Shown here: one piece after another, positions 1 to 10,739 of the stretch
How positions within the stretch are numbered: the first letter of the stretch is position 1
Layout of the letters: each line of letters opens with the position of its first letter
Assembly: GCA_018398585.1 (NCBI GenBank)
Contig: JAGTTD010000018.1
Location: 5,773,501 to 5,837,500, forward strand
Direction of reading: 5' to 3'
DNA length: 64,000 nt
Source: Simmondsia chinensis
Taxonomy: Eukaryota > Streptophyta > Magnoliopsida > Caryophyllales > Simmondsiaceae
The notes under the pieces: generated by a model
Database searches by the model: none
What the model was told of the DNA's origin: nothing
Seen by the model: the letters and a program-made list of their open reading frames with translations, nothing else
Translations under genes and position numbers: made by a program

Positions 1-199
1 TGATTTAAATTGTAAGTTTAAGTATTTAAATCTTTATAAATCTTATTTTATTTTTAAATTTATTTTGAGGAGAACTGCTAGTTTTTATTTTTTTATAAAA
101 GAAAAAAAAATCTTAATAAAATTCATTTTTATATTAAAAAAGTAGTGACAGATTTGAAAAATTAATGATGTTAGGTTTATATAAATAAATATATAATAT

Positions 200-571
200 C
201 AGTTAAAAGTTAGGAATGTGCATATATGTTATATAAATTAATTTTATAACAATGAAATTATGATAATAGAATGACAAATTATTAAAGTTCTTTAACTAAT
301 AATTAGTAAAAAAAAATAGGGCTAAATATTTCGGAGAAAAGGCCAAATTTTTTCAAAAGGATGGGTCCATATTCATGATAGAAATAAAAATAACATAGAT
401 ATATCATTAATTGGTTAAAAATTAGAAATATGCATATATGCATATATAAACAATTTATAATAAAAATATACCAATTTATCAACGAAATTCTCATAGAATC
501 TTTAATTATCAAAGTTCCTTAACTATTAGTAAAAAACCATAGGGTTAAATACTATTATAGGAGAAAAATCC
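200..571. repeat. direct duplication, about 212-bp period
   Basis: The segment at about 200-345 is repeated in diverged form at about 412-571. Both begin near gttaaaa(g/a)tta, pass through atgcatatatg-like sequence, and end in agtaaaaaa..atagggttaaata..ggagaaaa. The copies carry many substitutions, so the duplication is old. No coding content. Confidence 0.55.
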
Positions 572-810
572 AGTAGTAGATGATCTCCATGTGCTTGTCC
601 GAATTCTTTTACATGTTTGTGTGTAAAAAGATTCAACCCTATGCTTAAAACCATTTTAACAATATAATGCTTTATCAACTTGGCTAAAACAAAATTTATC
701 ATGTCTTCCCTAATTTTATAAATAACTGCTAATTTTATTTTATTTTTAAACTAATTTTTAGAAGAGCTACTATTTCTTTATTTTCTGTGAAAGAGAAAAG
801 TAATCTAGAT

Positions 811-890
811 AAAGTTCTTTTCTACATGAAAAATGTTTTTTATTTGGGTTAAAATTCTTTTCTACATGAAAAGTGTTTTTTATTTGGGTT
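811..890. repeat. 40-bp tandem duplication (2 units)
   Basis: Units 811-850 and 851-890 are nearly identical. Each reads aaa(g/a)ttcttttctacatg and ends in gttttttatttgggtt. Recent slippage or unequal exchange is likely. Confidence 0.8.
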
Positions 891-1499
891 TTTTCTATTG
901 AGAATAAAAGTAGTCATTCTTTACTTAAGCACCAGAACTTTTCAAATTTTCTGAAAACAATCTTTAAGAGTTTAATTTTTTGAATTAACCATCTATAGTA
1001 ACACTATTAGTTTTTTGTTGTGTAATTTCACATTTTTTTTTTGTACAAAAAAGGAGATATAAACATATATGTTAGTGCATGTCAATTCATTGGGCAAAAC
1101 AATTATACCCTTAAATAGTCATTCTATGCATATTCGAATCCCCCTACATGTTTGTTTGGATAGAGATTCAACCCACGTGCATAGAGCCTCCTTGACAATA
1201 TAATACTTTACCAACTTAGTTAAAATAAAAATTTGCTATGTTTTCCCTAATATTATGCATAACTTTATGAAAATCACACTACTAATCCAAATAGAATACT
1301 GACACTACTAATATAAGTAACTAATTGAAAATATTTGAACTTTTGAAGGTGATTTTTCTAAAATAATTGAAAAGTTGTGGTGGTTAATTGAAAAATAATT
1401 ATTTTTAAACCCTTTTAACTTTGTCCTAACACTACTAAAGAGATGCTGAATCCAATGAAGAAATGGAAGGGAAATATTCATGTAAGGATTTTATAAACC

Positions 1500-1511
1500 T
1501 AGCAGTGTTCA
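1500..1511 (+). repeat. hAT left terminal inverted repeat
   Basis: TAGCAGTGTTCA. It pairs with 5201-5212 read on minus (TAGGGGTGTTCA) with two mismatches. It is preceded by the 8-bp target duplication TATAAACC (1492-1499), which matches TATAAAGC at 5213-5220 with one mismatch. The inner flank is rich in CGGTCC/CCGGAC, which is mirrored at the other end. Confidence 0.85.
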
Positions 1512-2081
1512 TCGGTCCAAACCCAGACCGGATCGGACCGGACCGAAGTCCGAAAGTTGCCAAGTTTGGAGACCGAAGGCCGGACCGATTTGGACCGATT
1601 AGCATTTTCTATTTTTTTTACTACAAATTGAATTTAGCATATGTTGTCAATTTCAGGGAAACATTGAAGGAAACTAATAGAAAAAATACAACAATTCAAC
1701 AACGTATAATATGGCAATGACTCAAAAACTACTCATAATTTTATATGTCCGTCACATGGAAATCAAATTGCAAAAAGAAAAATGATAATTATCAACATTG
1801 ATGCAACATTATCAACTGAGTAATGATTGAAGTGTTTTTCCTTAAGCGCTGTTATGCTACAAAAGTCATCTTCCAACCTACAATTTCAACTATGAACATG
1901 TCAGATTTCCAAACAACAATTATGAACAAAATGTTAATATTAGAAATAGATTTTCACCTAGCCATTAGATTCTCAAGCATCAATGATGTTGTTATCCATA
2001 GAAGTTCTTTCTAAATCTGTAAATTTCAAACACAAATAAATATTAAACAAAAAAAATTTAAAAAGTAAAACATAAAAATTA

Positions 2082-4316
2082 CTACCATAAAATACTAATA
2101 CCTTTTTCAAGCTGCTCTAACTCTTCAAGACTTTCCTCTACATTAATTGTGTGAGGTGATGAACCAAGCCAATCTTGTCCACATATAAAAGCTTGAACCA
2201 TCTTTGAAAAAATAACAAATATTATATTAAAATTTAACAGACAGTGAAAAAATATTGTAAAACAAGATGCAAAAAATTAAACACATCACCTTAGGTGTCA
2301 AAGAACTTCTAAATGAATCAAGATGGCGTCCCCCTGCACTGAATGCGGACTCCGATGCAACTGTAGAAATTGGCATAGCTAGTACATCACGCGCTAGACG
2401 AGCAAGTATTGGAAATCATGGTCCATGAAGTTTCCACCATCTCAAAATATCAAAATCATCAATTTCATCATTGGCTTCATTCAAATATTTATCAAATTCT
2501 GTTTTCACGAATCCCGCACCATCTGAGCCACTCTTCATCCTCTTAATTTCTGCCACTATCTTTCTCTGAACAAAGCTCCCACCGAAAACTTCGAATGAGT
2601 TGTCATTTGTTGATGTACTTGCCCGCACATCCTGAGAAGTTATAGAGGTATACTTTCTCCTATATTCATCAAAGAGATCACGAGCAGCTTGATATACTTT
2701 GTTAGTTAAATGCTCACCTTTATCCTCCCTGTACATTCTATGAAGTGTAAGTCGCAAACCCACCAATTTAACTCTAGGATCCAGAATAGCAGCAATATAT
2801 ACCAACATATTCATCTTCTCAATGTTACCCCAATACTTATCATATTTTTCTTTCATTTGAGCAACCACAGAAGCAAACGTCAATCGTCATGACTCAACCA
2901 AGTTTGCAGCAAATTATAGATGGCAACAATTTTGAAAAAGAAAGTGTTGGATGTAACATACAAAGTCCCGGAAACTCGAAGAGTCAATTGATAAAAACCT
3001 TCTAAGAATTTGGCTACTCTACCAATAGTACGCCAATTATTTTCAGTAGGAGCTCCTACATTTTCGACACCATCAAGCTCCAATTTGTAAAAAGGGTCTT
3101 TCTCTCCATACCTCTCAAATACTCTCTCGAATTTTAATGCCGTGCTTGACATGATGTACGTAGAATTCCACCTAGTGCTAACAACAAGTGATAATGACGC
3201 CTTGCTCTGTATGTTCTCTACCATTGCACACTCCTTAAATCTTTGCAACCTAGCCGGAGATTGTCTAACAAATTTAACAGCAGCTCGAACACGATCAACA
3301 GCATTTACAGCTATCTTCAAGCCATCCCATACAATAAGATTAACAATGTGTGTGATGCATCTCATGTGCAAATACTTCCCTTCACTCACAAACCCTCTCT
3401 TTGTGACAACTTTTTCTTCACATAAGCACATGCTACATCATTACTACTTGCATTATCAACAGTCACGGTGTACAACTTAGCTTGAAGTCCCCAATCCATC
3501 AAACATTGTTCAATGGCTTTACCAATTGCTTCACCTTTATGACTAGAAATTGGACAAAAGTTTAAAAGTCCTTTTTATAGCTTCCAGTGATTATCAACAA
3601 AATGAGCAACGAGGCACATATAGTTTATCTTTTGAATAGAAGTCCATGAATATGTTGTCACGCAAACCCTTTGACATGAATTCTTAAAGAATTCTTTTAG
3701 TTTCACCCTTTCTTTTAGATAAAGTTCATAACAATCACGTGCAATTGTGATACGTGAAGGCATACACAAATCAGGACAAACAACTGACATCAAGTGCCTA
3801 AATCCTTGCTTCTCAACAAATATAAACGGCAATTCATCAACTATGATCATGTAACTCAAGGCATCCATAGCATCATTTTGATTTAATACCCATGCTTTTA
3901 ATTTGACTTCTATCTCTTCACCACCTCTTCCGGACTCAAAAACCAATTGAGATTGTTTTCCTTTACTCTTATTAGCAGGGTTTTTTTTGCATTTTATAGC
4001 ATGATATTTTAAATATTTTGTACCATTGGTTCCAGGATTAGCAGCATAAGTAACATGGCAGTAAATACACCTAGCTCTTTGTTGACCATCTTCACTATTT
4101 TAAGCTTCAAAATGATTCCAAGCTTCTGATATTTTGCGCCCCTTTTTCTTCACCTCGCAGTTTTTTTGTTTGTTTTATTGTGTCCTCAACCTCTTCACCT
4201 TCACTAGAATCATAGAGCTCCACGGATTAGGGTGTAGGTCCAATAGATGGACTTGTATAAGTCTCAGTTCTTTCTTTTGAGGTCATAAATATTCTGTTGG
4301 AATGCGAGCTCGACAT
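2082..4316 (-). pseudogene. hAT transposase (BED finger, RNase H-like, C-terminal dimerisation), decayed
   Basis: The minus strand carries the full domain order of a plant hAT (RICESLEEPER/Ac-like) transposase in pieces. A possible start Met is at 4316. A BED-type zinc finger (CIYCH...HAIKC) lies near 3975-4060 with an in-frame stop just before it. The N-terminal catalytic region is at 3575-3946 and ends in a stop after HWKL. The central region 2880-3431 (CITHIVNLIV, STRWNSTY) is reached through a frameshift. 2416-2883 holds the AAILDPR motif and the linker. After another stop comes the hAT dimerisation segment (MPISTVASESAFSAGGR, about 2328-2417). A short last exon (about 2082-2195, CGQDWLGSS) follows an intron whose donor is near 2289. 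At least three stops or frameshifts, plus a probable deletion near 2880, rule out function. The family call is firm. I have not placed the catalytic acidic residues. Confidence 0.85.
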
Positions 4317-5200
4317 CTAATGAGAGAATAAAAACACAAATATACAATAAGTCACTCAAAATGGGCTGGGCTCTATACAATAGCTCTATGTAATAAAACC
4401 CTTCTTTAATTACTCACATTAGGAGTTAATGCAATTAACAAATCCATAGTTATGAACCGAGTGTAAAATTTGTGACATATAAAGAAAAATGATAAGTATT
4501 ATCAAGAATATACTCTTAACTGTTATCAAGAAAAATTGAGAGGAACCAATTTTGTCTTAAAATAAAACATTAGGCACCACTGTAAACAAAAGAAAAGTTG
4601 AGGGACTAAAATTCAAATGGGTATACTTAGATAAATAAGTAAAACTTTTTTGAACAAAAATTAAAAATTAAACAAAGTAAAACAAACCCAACCAAGCTTA
4701 AAATAAACAAAATGTAAATCAAAATAATTACCCAAATAACTCAATAATATACTAGAAAAATAAGAAAAATAACAAAAAATAGGGATTTACCTTAAAAGAA
4801 AATGAGTTGTCGGTTAGTGGCGTGGACAGCGATAGTGGGTCGGTGGCGTGGACGGCGGTAGTCGGTCGGTGGCGTGGTGTGGTGGCTGGTGGTGGTCGGT
4901 TGCAGCAGTGAAGAGTTAGGGTTAAGGGGAAGGGAAAGGTGGGGTGTTGGTGGGTCGTGAGTGAGAGGAAGGGAAAGGTGAGGAGGAGAGAGAAAATGGG
5001 TATGGGGTGGGGTGCGGGTTTAATTTAAATATTAATATTATTATAATCTTTTTTTTAAATATTAATATTAATAAATATTATAACCTATATCGGGTTTCAG
5101 TGCGGTCCCCATTTTTTCGGATTTGGACCTGACAGGGCTGAAACTCGAAATACAGAACGTTCGGTCCGGTCCGGTCCGGTTTTCGGTCCAAACCGGTATT

Positions 5201-5212
5201 TGAACACCCCTA
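5201..5212 (-). repeat. hAT right terminal inverted repeat
   Basis: TGAACACCCCTA on plus, the partner of 1500-1511. It is followed by target duplication TATAAAGC (5213-5220). Inside it lies a run of CGGTC/GGTCCG repeats (5160-5190). Confidence 0.85.
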
Positions 5213-5220
5213 TATAAAGC

Positions 5221-5690
5221 TAGTATTGTTTCATGCAATGCGCATTTATATTCTAAAAGATATTATTTATTCAACTAGAATCATTTTGAATTACTTCATT
5301 TTCGTAAGTTTGGAATAGGGAATGACACCTATAACTATTGCCACATTTTTAATTTTACTTATTGTTCATGATTTATTTTTCTTTTTGCATTTTAAATTTA
5401 TTATAATCATTTCTATTTCTGATCATATTTTAAATCCAAACACATAATTAGGAGGTAAAAAGTAAGCATATTAAATTCTATTTGAAATGTGGTAGTTTTT
5501 TTCCCGATAATTAGCAACCAGGCCGCGATATAATTTAGGCGCTTGAGCTTGCAAGCCCTTATAAAACCCACAAAATAATCAGGCATAGAAAAACAAGAAC
5601 AGGATCAAACACGAAAACAAACAACAACAGGGAAAACAGGATGAACCTAACTGACCACTATAACTGATTCGGATCTCATAGCAATTGAAA
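5221..5690. other. non-coding spacer
   Basis: AT-rich up to about 5500, then mixed composition. I see no gene, terminal repeat or tandem repeat here. Confidence 0.5.
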
Positions 5691-5699
5691 TAGGATAAA

Positions 5700-6690
5700 A
5701 GGCTGCCAAGTGACCCTTTCATCAAGTATGGCTCTCACCGTAGGCTGGTCAAAGCCATCGAAGTTCAGACTTAGCCTCTTTCCCATCTCAATTACCGCTC
5801 AGCCTCAAGGATTTTCTGGGACTCATGCATGCTACCACCCCGCTTCGCCATATTCCTCGTCCTCCGCTTGCCCGAGGTCTTACCCAATTTTTGTGCGCTA
5901 TTTTTGGGCGACATATCCTTCAAGCACTCTTGAAGTTTCTGTTTCTCTTGCTCTTTCTTCTTGCGCTTCAAAGCTCTCCTTTCCCTTTTTGTCGTCAAAC
6001 CTTTTCCTTTACTCTTCCCAACAAAGCTATGTCCCTTCATAAATGGCTTCGCCCTATTTAGGGCATGGGGCTCGAAACCTGGTGGAAATTCACGCCCAAA
6101 GAACCCCGAATCATAATCACTGGCGGTGTCTCAAGCTTCGTTCTCATGATACGAGGTCTGAGCATGAGGCTGCATTGATTGGGCTTTATCATTTTCAATC
6201 CATGGGAGAAGAGGATGAGTATGCTGGATTTCTCGAAATTCATGAATTGGTCTTTGAATAATAAGCTGGGGAAGTGTAGGGAGAAGTGATGCACGTGGCG
6301 AACAGCACTCCAAATGCCACCTCCTGACATACTAACCGTGAATACGATTAGCAATCTGACCCAATGACAGTTCTAAGATGCTCACTCCTTCATTCATTGA
6401 CCTTGTAAGGCGTCTTCCAGACTCCACACAAACATCGCTGATAGCTGTCATCTATACGAGAGAGGGTTGAATCGGTGTGTTATGATGCACCAGGGTGGTG
6501 CACTGACTGCCACGGTCACGGTGTGGATGCGTATAGCAAGTGGCTTGCTCCCTTGGTAATCTGACCGATGCCGCGACGGCAACAACTCTGCGCAAATAAT
6601 CAGGGATTAATTTCGAATTACCCTCCTTGACAAGGACCAAACGGGAACCCTCGTTAAACTGGACTTGGACCATTTGGAGAAGCAATATTG
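5700..6690 (-). pseudogene. unassigned GC-richer coding-like fragment, decayed
   Basis: This block is clearly less AT-rich than its surroundings. On minus, two open stretches in the same frame (6313-6131 and 6040-5792) are separated by one stop and a readable linker. The second is very basic, with KRERRALKRKKKEQEKQKLQ giving a likely nuclear-localisation or coiled-coil segment. It is preceded by a Pro/Gly/Phe phrase (FPPGFEP). Past the stop at 5792 a shifted frame reads a further plausible stretch (LNFDGFDQPT). Upstream, 6685-6452 can also be read on minus. No transposon motif, PBS or terminal repeat is visible. It may be a fragment of a captured or retroposed host gene, or a transposon gag I do not recognise. 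I assign no function. Confidence 0.3.
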
Positions 6691-6860
6691 AACATTGATG
6701 GCACCAGCGTTGAGATCAGAGGCCGGATAGAAGAAATTGTCGAGCAGCGGTAGCGGGGGCCACCGTACGTGCCGTCACTCGTCGCCTGGGCTGAGCAGGG
6801 GGGAGGGAATTTGAAATTGCCTTTTTTAATGGGTTTGTCAAGTGTTTGTAAGCGTTTTTT

Positions 6861-6891
6861 GGGGGGGGGGGGGGGGGGGGGGGGGTGGGGG
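6861..6891. repeat. poly-G tract (G25-T-G5)
   Basis: Uninterrupted guanines from 6861 to 6885, then T, then five more. On plus it could form a G-quadruplex. Such tracts are also frequent sites of sequencing or assembly error. Confidence 0.9.
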
Positions 6892-7199
6892 AGATGTGGC
6901 AGGTTTTTCACTAAAATTGCATGATTTGAGAGTTAGTGTGCTTTCGGTAAAGACTAAGTATTGATTATTGAAAATAGAATTAAACAATTGTTCTCCATTA
7001 AACTAATGCTAAATTGGCATATATACTAGGGATATCAATTGGGTAGAAGATACGTGTAACTCTACCATTGCTCCAATTTCAGTAAAAAAGAAAGTCAAAA
7101 CTGTTAAGAGGTCTAAGCCAGTCAAAGAATTTAGCTAGTAAAATGCACACATCTTTTACATACAAAAAAAGATGGTTTGAAAACGTTGTCTGACCGTAG
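6892..7199. other. spacer, nothing recognised
   Basis: AT-rich sequence between the poly-G tract and the left LTR of gypsy-1. No feature seen. Confidence 0.5.
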
Positions 7200-7495
7200 T
7201 GCGGGCAAAAATGTAAAAACCGAATCAAGCACGTCAAATTTGAATAATAAGTTCGAAATCCACTGAAAAAGAGAAAAATAAGTAGGGTATTTTATTCTAA
7301 AATTGATGAATGAATCAAACGACAACAATAGAGAGCATTTATTGGCAAACTAAACCCTAAAACATAAAATTATGAACATATCCTAAAATACGAAATTACA
7401 AAAATACCCCTAAAAGTATGAAATTACAAAATTCCCATTTGGGTTTTTGGCGGTCTAATTGCTCATGGAACTCTTCGGCTACTCATCCTACATCA
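7200..7495 (-). repeat. gypsy-1 3' LTR
   Basis: 296 bp. On minus it begins TGATGTAGGATGAG and ends near GCCCGCA. It matches 11839-12137 throughout, including the (ctaaaa)-type T/A-rich section and the cccatttgggtttttggc block. Confidence 0.8.
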
Positions 7496-7504
7496 GTCCT
7501 CTCC

Positions 7505-7865
7505 ACTTGAGAAGGAGCTCGACCCCGAGTAAATTTTCAGGTAGAATGGTGCCTCAAAAGATGATAGTCATACAAGTTTGTGAAGGTTTTGGATATTCCC
7601 ATGTCCTCTGGTAGCTCCAACATTTAGCCATTGTCACTGATCCTCTTCAGAATTTTACATGGACCTTACTTTTTTCAGATTGAGCTTGTTGCACATCCCC
7701 ATAGGAAATCTCTCCTTGAGCAAAAATACCATTGCCATATCATCTTCATGAACGAGCTTTTCCCTTTGCTGTTTGTTAGCGGCGGTTTCATACTTAACAT
7801 TCTTCTTTTATATCTTTATGTCAAACTTCGGCCTGTACTACTTTGACTTTCTATAAGACTTTAAG
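7505..7865 (-). pseudogene. gypsy-1 integrase C-terminal remnant
   Basis: Read on minus from 7865 downward, the pieces match the C-terminal tail of gypsy integrases. There is an Ala/Lys-rich entry (TAANKQQ), a hydrophobic GD-type strand reduced to EDDMAMVFLLKERFP, then NKLNLKKV and ELPEDMGISKTF in shifted frames. It ends with a DYHPFEAPF-like terminus just before the polypurine tract. Several frameshifts and stops. The preceding catalytic core is not present. Confidence 0.65.
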
Positions 7866-8049
7866 GTCCTTCTTAAACTCAGATTTAAAAGTTGTGATGG
7901 ACAAAAGTGAACACCCGTCAACTTTTGACGTGCCTAACTCCTTCACTTTTGGCACCATAGCAATCGTATGAACTCATCAATTAAAAACATACAAATTATA
8001 CATCAAACTGCCATGGTCTTCCTAAAAATACATGACTAGCATATGAATA

Positions 8050-8484
8050 TGATGCAGCCCAGTCACAACTGACCGGTATTTGACGGGTTTCAGGATGGCA
8101 GGTACACAACGCAGAAGAGCCACACGGCTGAAGATAGCGGTGAAGATAGAATTTGACTTATACTAGGATTAGATTTATATATCAGATTTTATTTAGTTTT
8201 TATATTTATCTTTTAGTGTTTATTTATCCTTTTAGTATTTTTTTATATTTATCTCTTAGAGTTTGATTTAGAGCCAATTAGCTCCTCTATAAATACAAGA
8301 GGAACCTAGGTTGTTTGATCATCCAATTTTAGAATTATTTCATGAGTTATTTCGAGTCTCTTTTCTTGGGTTGTAAGAACTGAGCGCTTAGTTTCCTCTT
8401 TGTTTTATCCGTGGATTAATAAAATTAAAGGGAAGGCCTTTGAACCTTCCCATTCCCCTAAACACTCCATTATGTGCTGCATTA
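8050..8484 (+). repeat. non-autonomous gypsy 5' LTR
   Basis: 435 bp, TGATGCAG...GCTGCATTA. It contains a TATA-like ctctataaatac (about 8283-8295) and ends in the ttaataaaattaaaggga polyadenylation-type region. PBS follows at 8487-8498. Confidence 0.85.
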
Positions 8485-8689
8485 ATTGGTATCAGAGCTT
8501 AGAATGCTTTACGAGATGGATTGTGGGCGACGGAGATAGGCCGCTATCGAGAATGTTTATGACCGAGATCATCTACAGTAGACCGAGTGGAGATTGAATG
8601 AGTTCAAGGCGAGATTATGACGAATCAAGTGTTGCTTTATTCAATAGGGGGAAAATCCCGATGATTCGTCAACAAATTCGATGATGAAT

Positions 8690-9321
8690 TCTCTCCAAGA
8701 CCTGCCTCCATCGGCGGGTCACTTGGCAGATACAAGATGGCGGGTCACTTGGCAAATACAAGATGGCGGGTACAACTTGGCGGGTTTGGGTGCCTAGAAT
8801 GAGATTGAACACGGTAGGAGTTCGAGTTTGATTAGGAGATAGAGTTTACTTAGGATTAGTTTTATATTTTCAGATTTTTATCTTTTAGTTTTTATTTAGT
8901 TATCTTTAGTGTTTCTATTTATCTTCTAGTATTTTATTTATCTTTTAGTCTTTTACTTAGAGACAAGTAGCTCCTCTATATATACAAGAGGAGCCTAGGT
9001 TATTCATGATCCAAGTTTGGAATTATTTTGAAGAATACCTTGTTTCTCCTTTTCTCGGGTTATGAGAAATCGAGCCCTTGTTTCTCCTTTTCTGAGGTTG
9101 TGAGAAATTGAGCCTTTGTTTCTCCTTTTCTTGTGTTGTGAGAAATCGAGCCCTTGTTTCTTCTTTTCTTAGGTTGTGTGAAATTGAGCCCTTGTTTATC
9201 CTTTTCTTAGGTTGTGAGAAATCGAGCCTTTCCTCTTTGTTTTATTAGTGAATTAATAAAATTAAAGGGAAGGCCATTGAACCTTCCCATTCCCCTAAAT
9301 CTTCCACTACGTGCTGCATTA
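8690..9321 (+). repeat. non-autonomous gypsy middle LTR (long variant)
   Basis: About 630 bp, related to the outer LTRs in the region from ttaggattag to the end GCTGCATTA. The 5' part is replaced by two to three short repeats (atggcgggtcacttggca). The U5 side carries five tandem 38-bp units. It has ctctatatatacaagagg as a TATA region. PBS TTGGTATCAGAGC follows at 9323-9335. Its 5' boundary is approximate because the usual TGATGCA start is missing. Confidence 0.65.
9040..9229 (+). repeat. 38-bp minisatellite, 5 units, inside LTR
   Basis: Five consecutive units begin TTGTTTCTCCTTTTCT and end GAGAAAT(C/T)GAGCC, differing by a few substitutions. The outer LTRs of the same element have a single equivalent unit, so the array arose by local expansion in this LTR lineage. 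Confidence 0.9.
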
Positions 9322-9352
9322 GTTGGTATCAGAGCTAAGAATAGTTTCTGAG

Positions 9353-9727
9353 ATGGCCCGTGGGTGACAGAGGAATGCCGCCGTTGAGGACGTTTACGAG
9401 CAAGACTTCCAAAGGCAAGCCGTGAGGAAATTTGAGGAGTTGGAGGAGAAATTCCGGAAAATTGAGCATTGCTTGATTCAACTGGGGGAAAATCCCGATC
9501 TTGCACCGGGAGCCCAGACCCAATGCCCATTAACACTGGGTGCTGAAGATGAGACGGAGGAGAGTTTCCAAAATCCGTTCCAACCACTAACAATATCAGA
9601 GCCTATATTTAGCACATATGATGAGTCTGATGCTAATTTATCTTCTCCACCTATCTTTGATGAGCCCATCTATGATGAGGAGAACATCAAAGATGCTGAG
9701 ATAGTAGACCTAACTCCACCACAATGA
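9353..9727 (+). pseudogene. short gag-like frame of the non-autonomous gypsy element
   Basis: It starts 18 bp after the PBS. The frame opens with Met (9353), has a stop at codon 5, and is then open to 9727. The sequence is typical of the N-terminal coiled-coil of gypsy gag: FEELEEKFRKIEHCL near residues 25-40, then an acidic Ser/Pro/Asp/Glu-rich segment with SSPPIFDEPIYDEE. The same SSPPIFDEP phrase recurs at 43803 in the related element. No zinc knuckle, protease or polymerase follows. It probably once encoded a truncated gag or was a passive leader. It cannot give a full gag now. Confidence 0.6.
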
Positions 9728-9970
9728 CCGCACTTCCACCACATCTATCAACACCAACTTTACCGTCTGTACAACCTCAACCACCATCATTTGCTCCACA
9801 AAAAATATCATCCATCCACCAGTGGTCACAAGCACCACCTAAGGCACCTCTACATCGAAAAACTTCGGGACACAAATTGGGAGCTGTTGATTTTCCCCGT
9901 GGACATCTTCACTTGCTAAGAAGATTAACAACACGAATTCGAGGGCGGATTCTCTCTAGGTCGGGGAGGA

Positions 9971-10401
9971 TGATGCATCCCAGTCACAACTGGCAGATAT
10001 TTAACAGGTTTCGGGTTGGCAGGTACACAATGCAGAGGAGCCACACGGTTGAAGATAGCGGTGAAGATAGAATTTGACTTATACTAGGATTAGATTTATA
10101 TCTTAGCTTTTATTTATTTTTTATATTTATATTTTGGTGTTTATTTATCTTTTAATATTTTTTATTTATCTCTTAGAGTTTGATTTAAAGTCAATTAGCT
10201 CCTCTATAAATACAAAAGGAACCTAGATTGTTTGATCATCCAGTTTTATAATTATTTCATGAGTTATTTTAAGTCTCTTTTCTCATGTTGTGAGAACTGA
10301 GCATTTATTTTCCTCTTTGTTTTATTAGTGAATTAATAAAATTAAAGGGAAAGCCGTTGAACCTTTCTGTTTCCCTAAATCTTCCACGACGCGCTGCATC
10401 A
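9971..10401 (+). repeat. non-autonomous gypsy 3' LTR
   Basis: 431 bp, TGATGCATCC...GCTGCATCA, preceded by the purine tract ggtcggggagga (9959-9970). Nearly collinear with 8050-8484, with scattered differences. Confidence 0.85.
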
Positions 10402-10406
10402 GAATA

Positions 10407-10558
10407 TGAACATAACAAAGCTCAGTTATCTTAACATGTGGACCTTTCTTGATCCACCCGATTGAATACCGGGCCAAATGATTTTCTTTGGGTAGCTTTA
10501 GGTGATTAACCAAACACTGAGACATGAAGTTTTCATAGCTACTACCATCCAAAATCAT
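10407..10558 (-). pseudogene. gypsy-1 aspartic protease fragment
   Basis: On minus the frame reads [17 protein letters not shown], then LKLPKE and GWIKKGP. This is the start of a retropepsin-like domain with the catalytic D in LDGS, in the form common in plant gypsy elements (DGGSxxN). It is interrupted at 10406 by the non-autonomous gypsy insertion. The continuation (FLGRPWQFDV-like, with stops) is found beyond it at about 7985-8044. The catalytic Asp is visible but the domain is split and truncated. Confidence 0.7.
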
Positions 10559-10739
10559 ATCACACCTTCCTTTTTACCGTACAATGCAACTGAAAGATGT
10601 TGTTTCGTTGTGAAGGAGGTTCATGCTTAGCACTGCGCAGAAGTTGTCGCACAATAAAATTAGCTCCATGAAGAAAAATGAGACTCATTCTTGCCCTTAG
10701 GTATTTCTCCTTCATCTTCCTCATGCTCTACTAAATTTA

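Larger units (their letters stand above)
1..1491. other. AT-rich spacer with local duplications, no gene
   Basis: No credible coding sequence on either strand. Two related stretches (about 590-735 and 1125-1265) share a run ending in a tRNA-like or LTR-end-like phrase (gattcaaccc, then acaatataat, then taccaactt). They look like old copies of one dispersed repeat. Two further duplications are listed separately. Confidence 0.6.
1500..5212 (-). mobile_element. hAT-superfamily DNA transposon, full length but inactive
   Basis: A 3.7-kb element with 12-bp terminal inverted repeats and an 8-bp target duplication, as expected for hAT. Subterminal GGTCCG/CGGACC repeats cluster inside both ends (1511-1580 and 5140-5195). 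Such repeats are the usual transposase-binding sites of hAT elements, although binding here is inferred. The single gene runs on minus from about 4316 to 2082 and is broken. The GC-rich stretch 4800-5000 upstream of the gene is the likely old promoter and 5' UTR. Both ends are intact, so the element could in principle still be moved in trans by a related transposase. Confidence 0.85.
8050..10401 (+). mobile_element. non-autonomous gypsy-type element with three LTRs
   Basis: The outer ends are TGATGCAG (8050) and GCTGCATCA (10401), flanked by a perfect 5-bp target duplication GAATA (8045-8049 and 10402-10406). Between the two outer LTRs lies a third, longer LTR (about 8690-9321). Each of the first two LTRs is followed by its own PBS (TTGGTATCAGAGC). 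The left internal segment is only about 200 bp and runs from a gag start straight into a PPT-like tctctcc motif. The right one (9322-9970) has a short gag-like reading frame and ends in a PPT (ggtcggggagga). No pol. The layout LTR-internal-LTR-internal-LTR suggests recombination between two elements of the family, with the target duplication marking the outer pair as one insertion. Confidence 0.8.

Noticed and set aside
9724..10077. Proline-rich open frame after the gag-like frame
   Set aside because: It overlaps the previous stop, runs through the PPT into the 3' LTR and matches no family. The Pro bias comes from cca-rich DNA.
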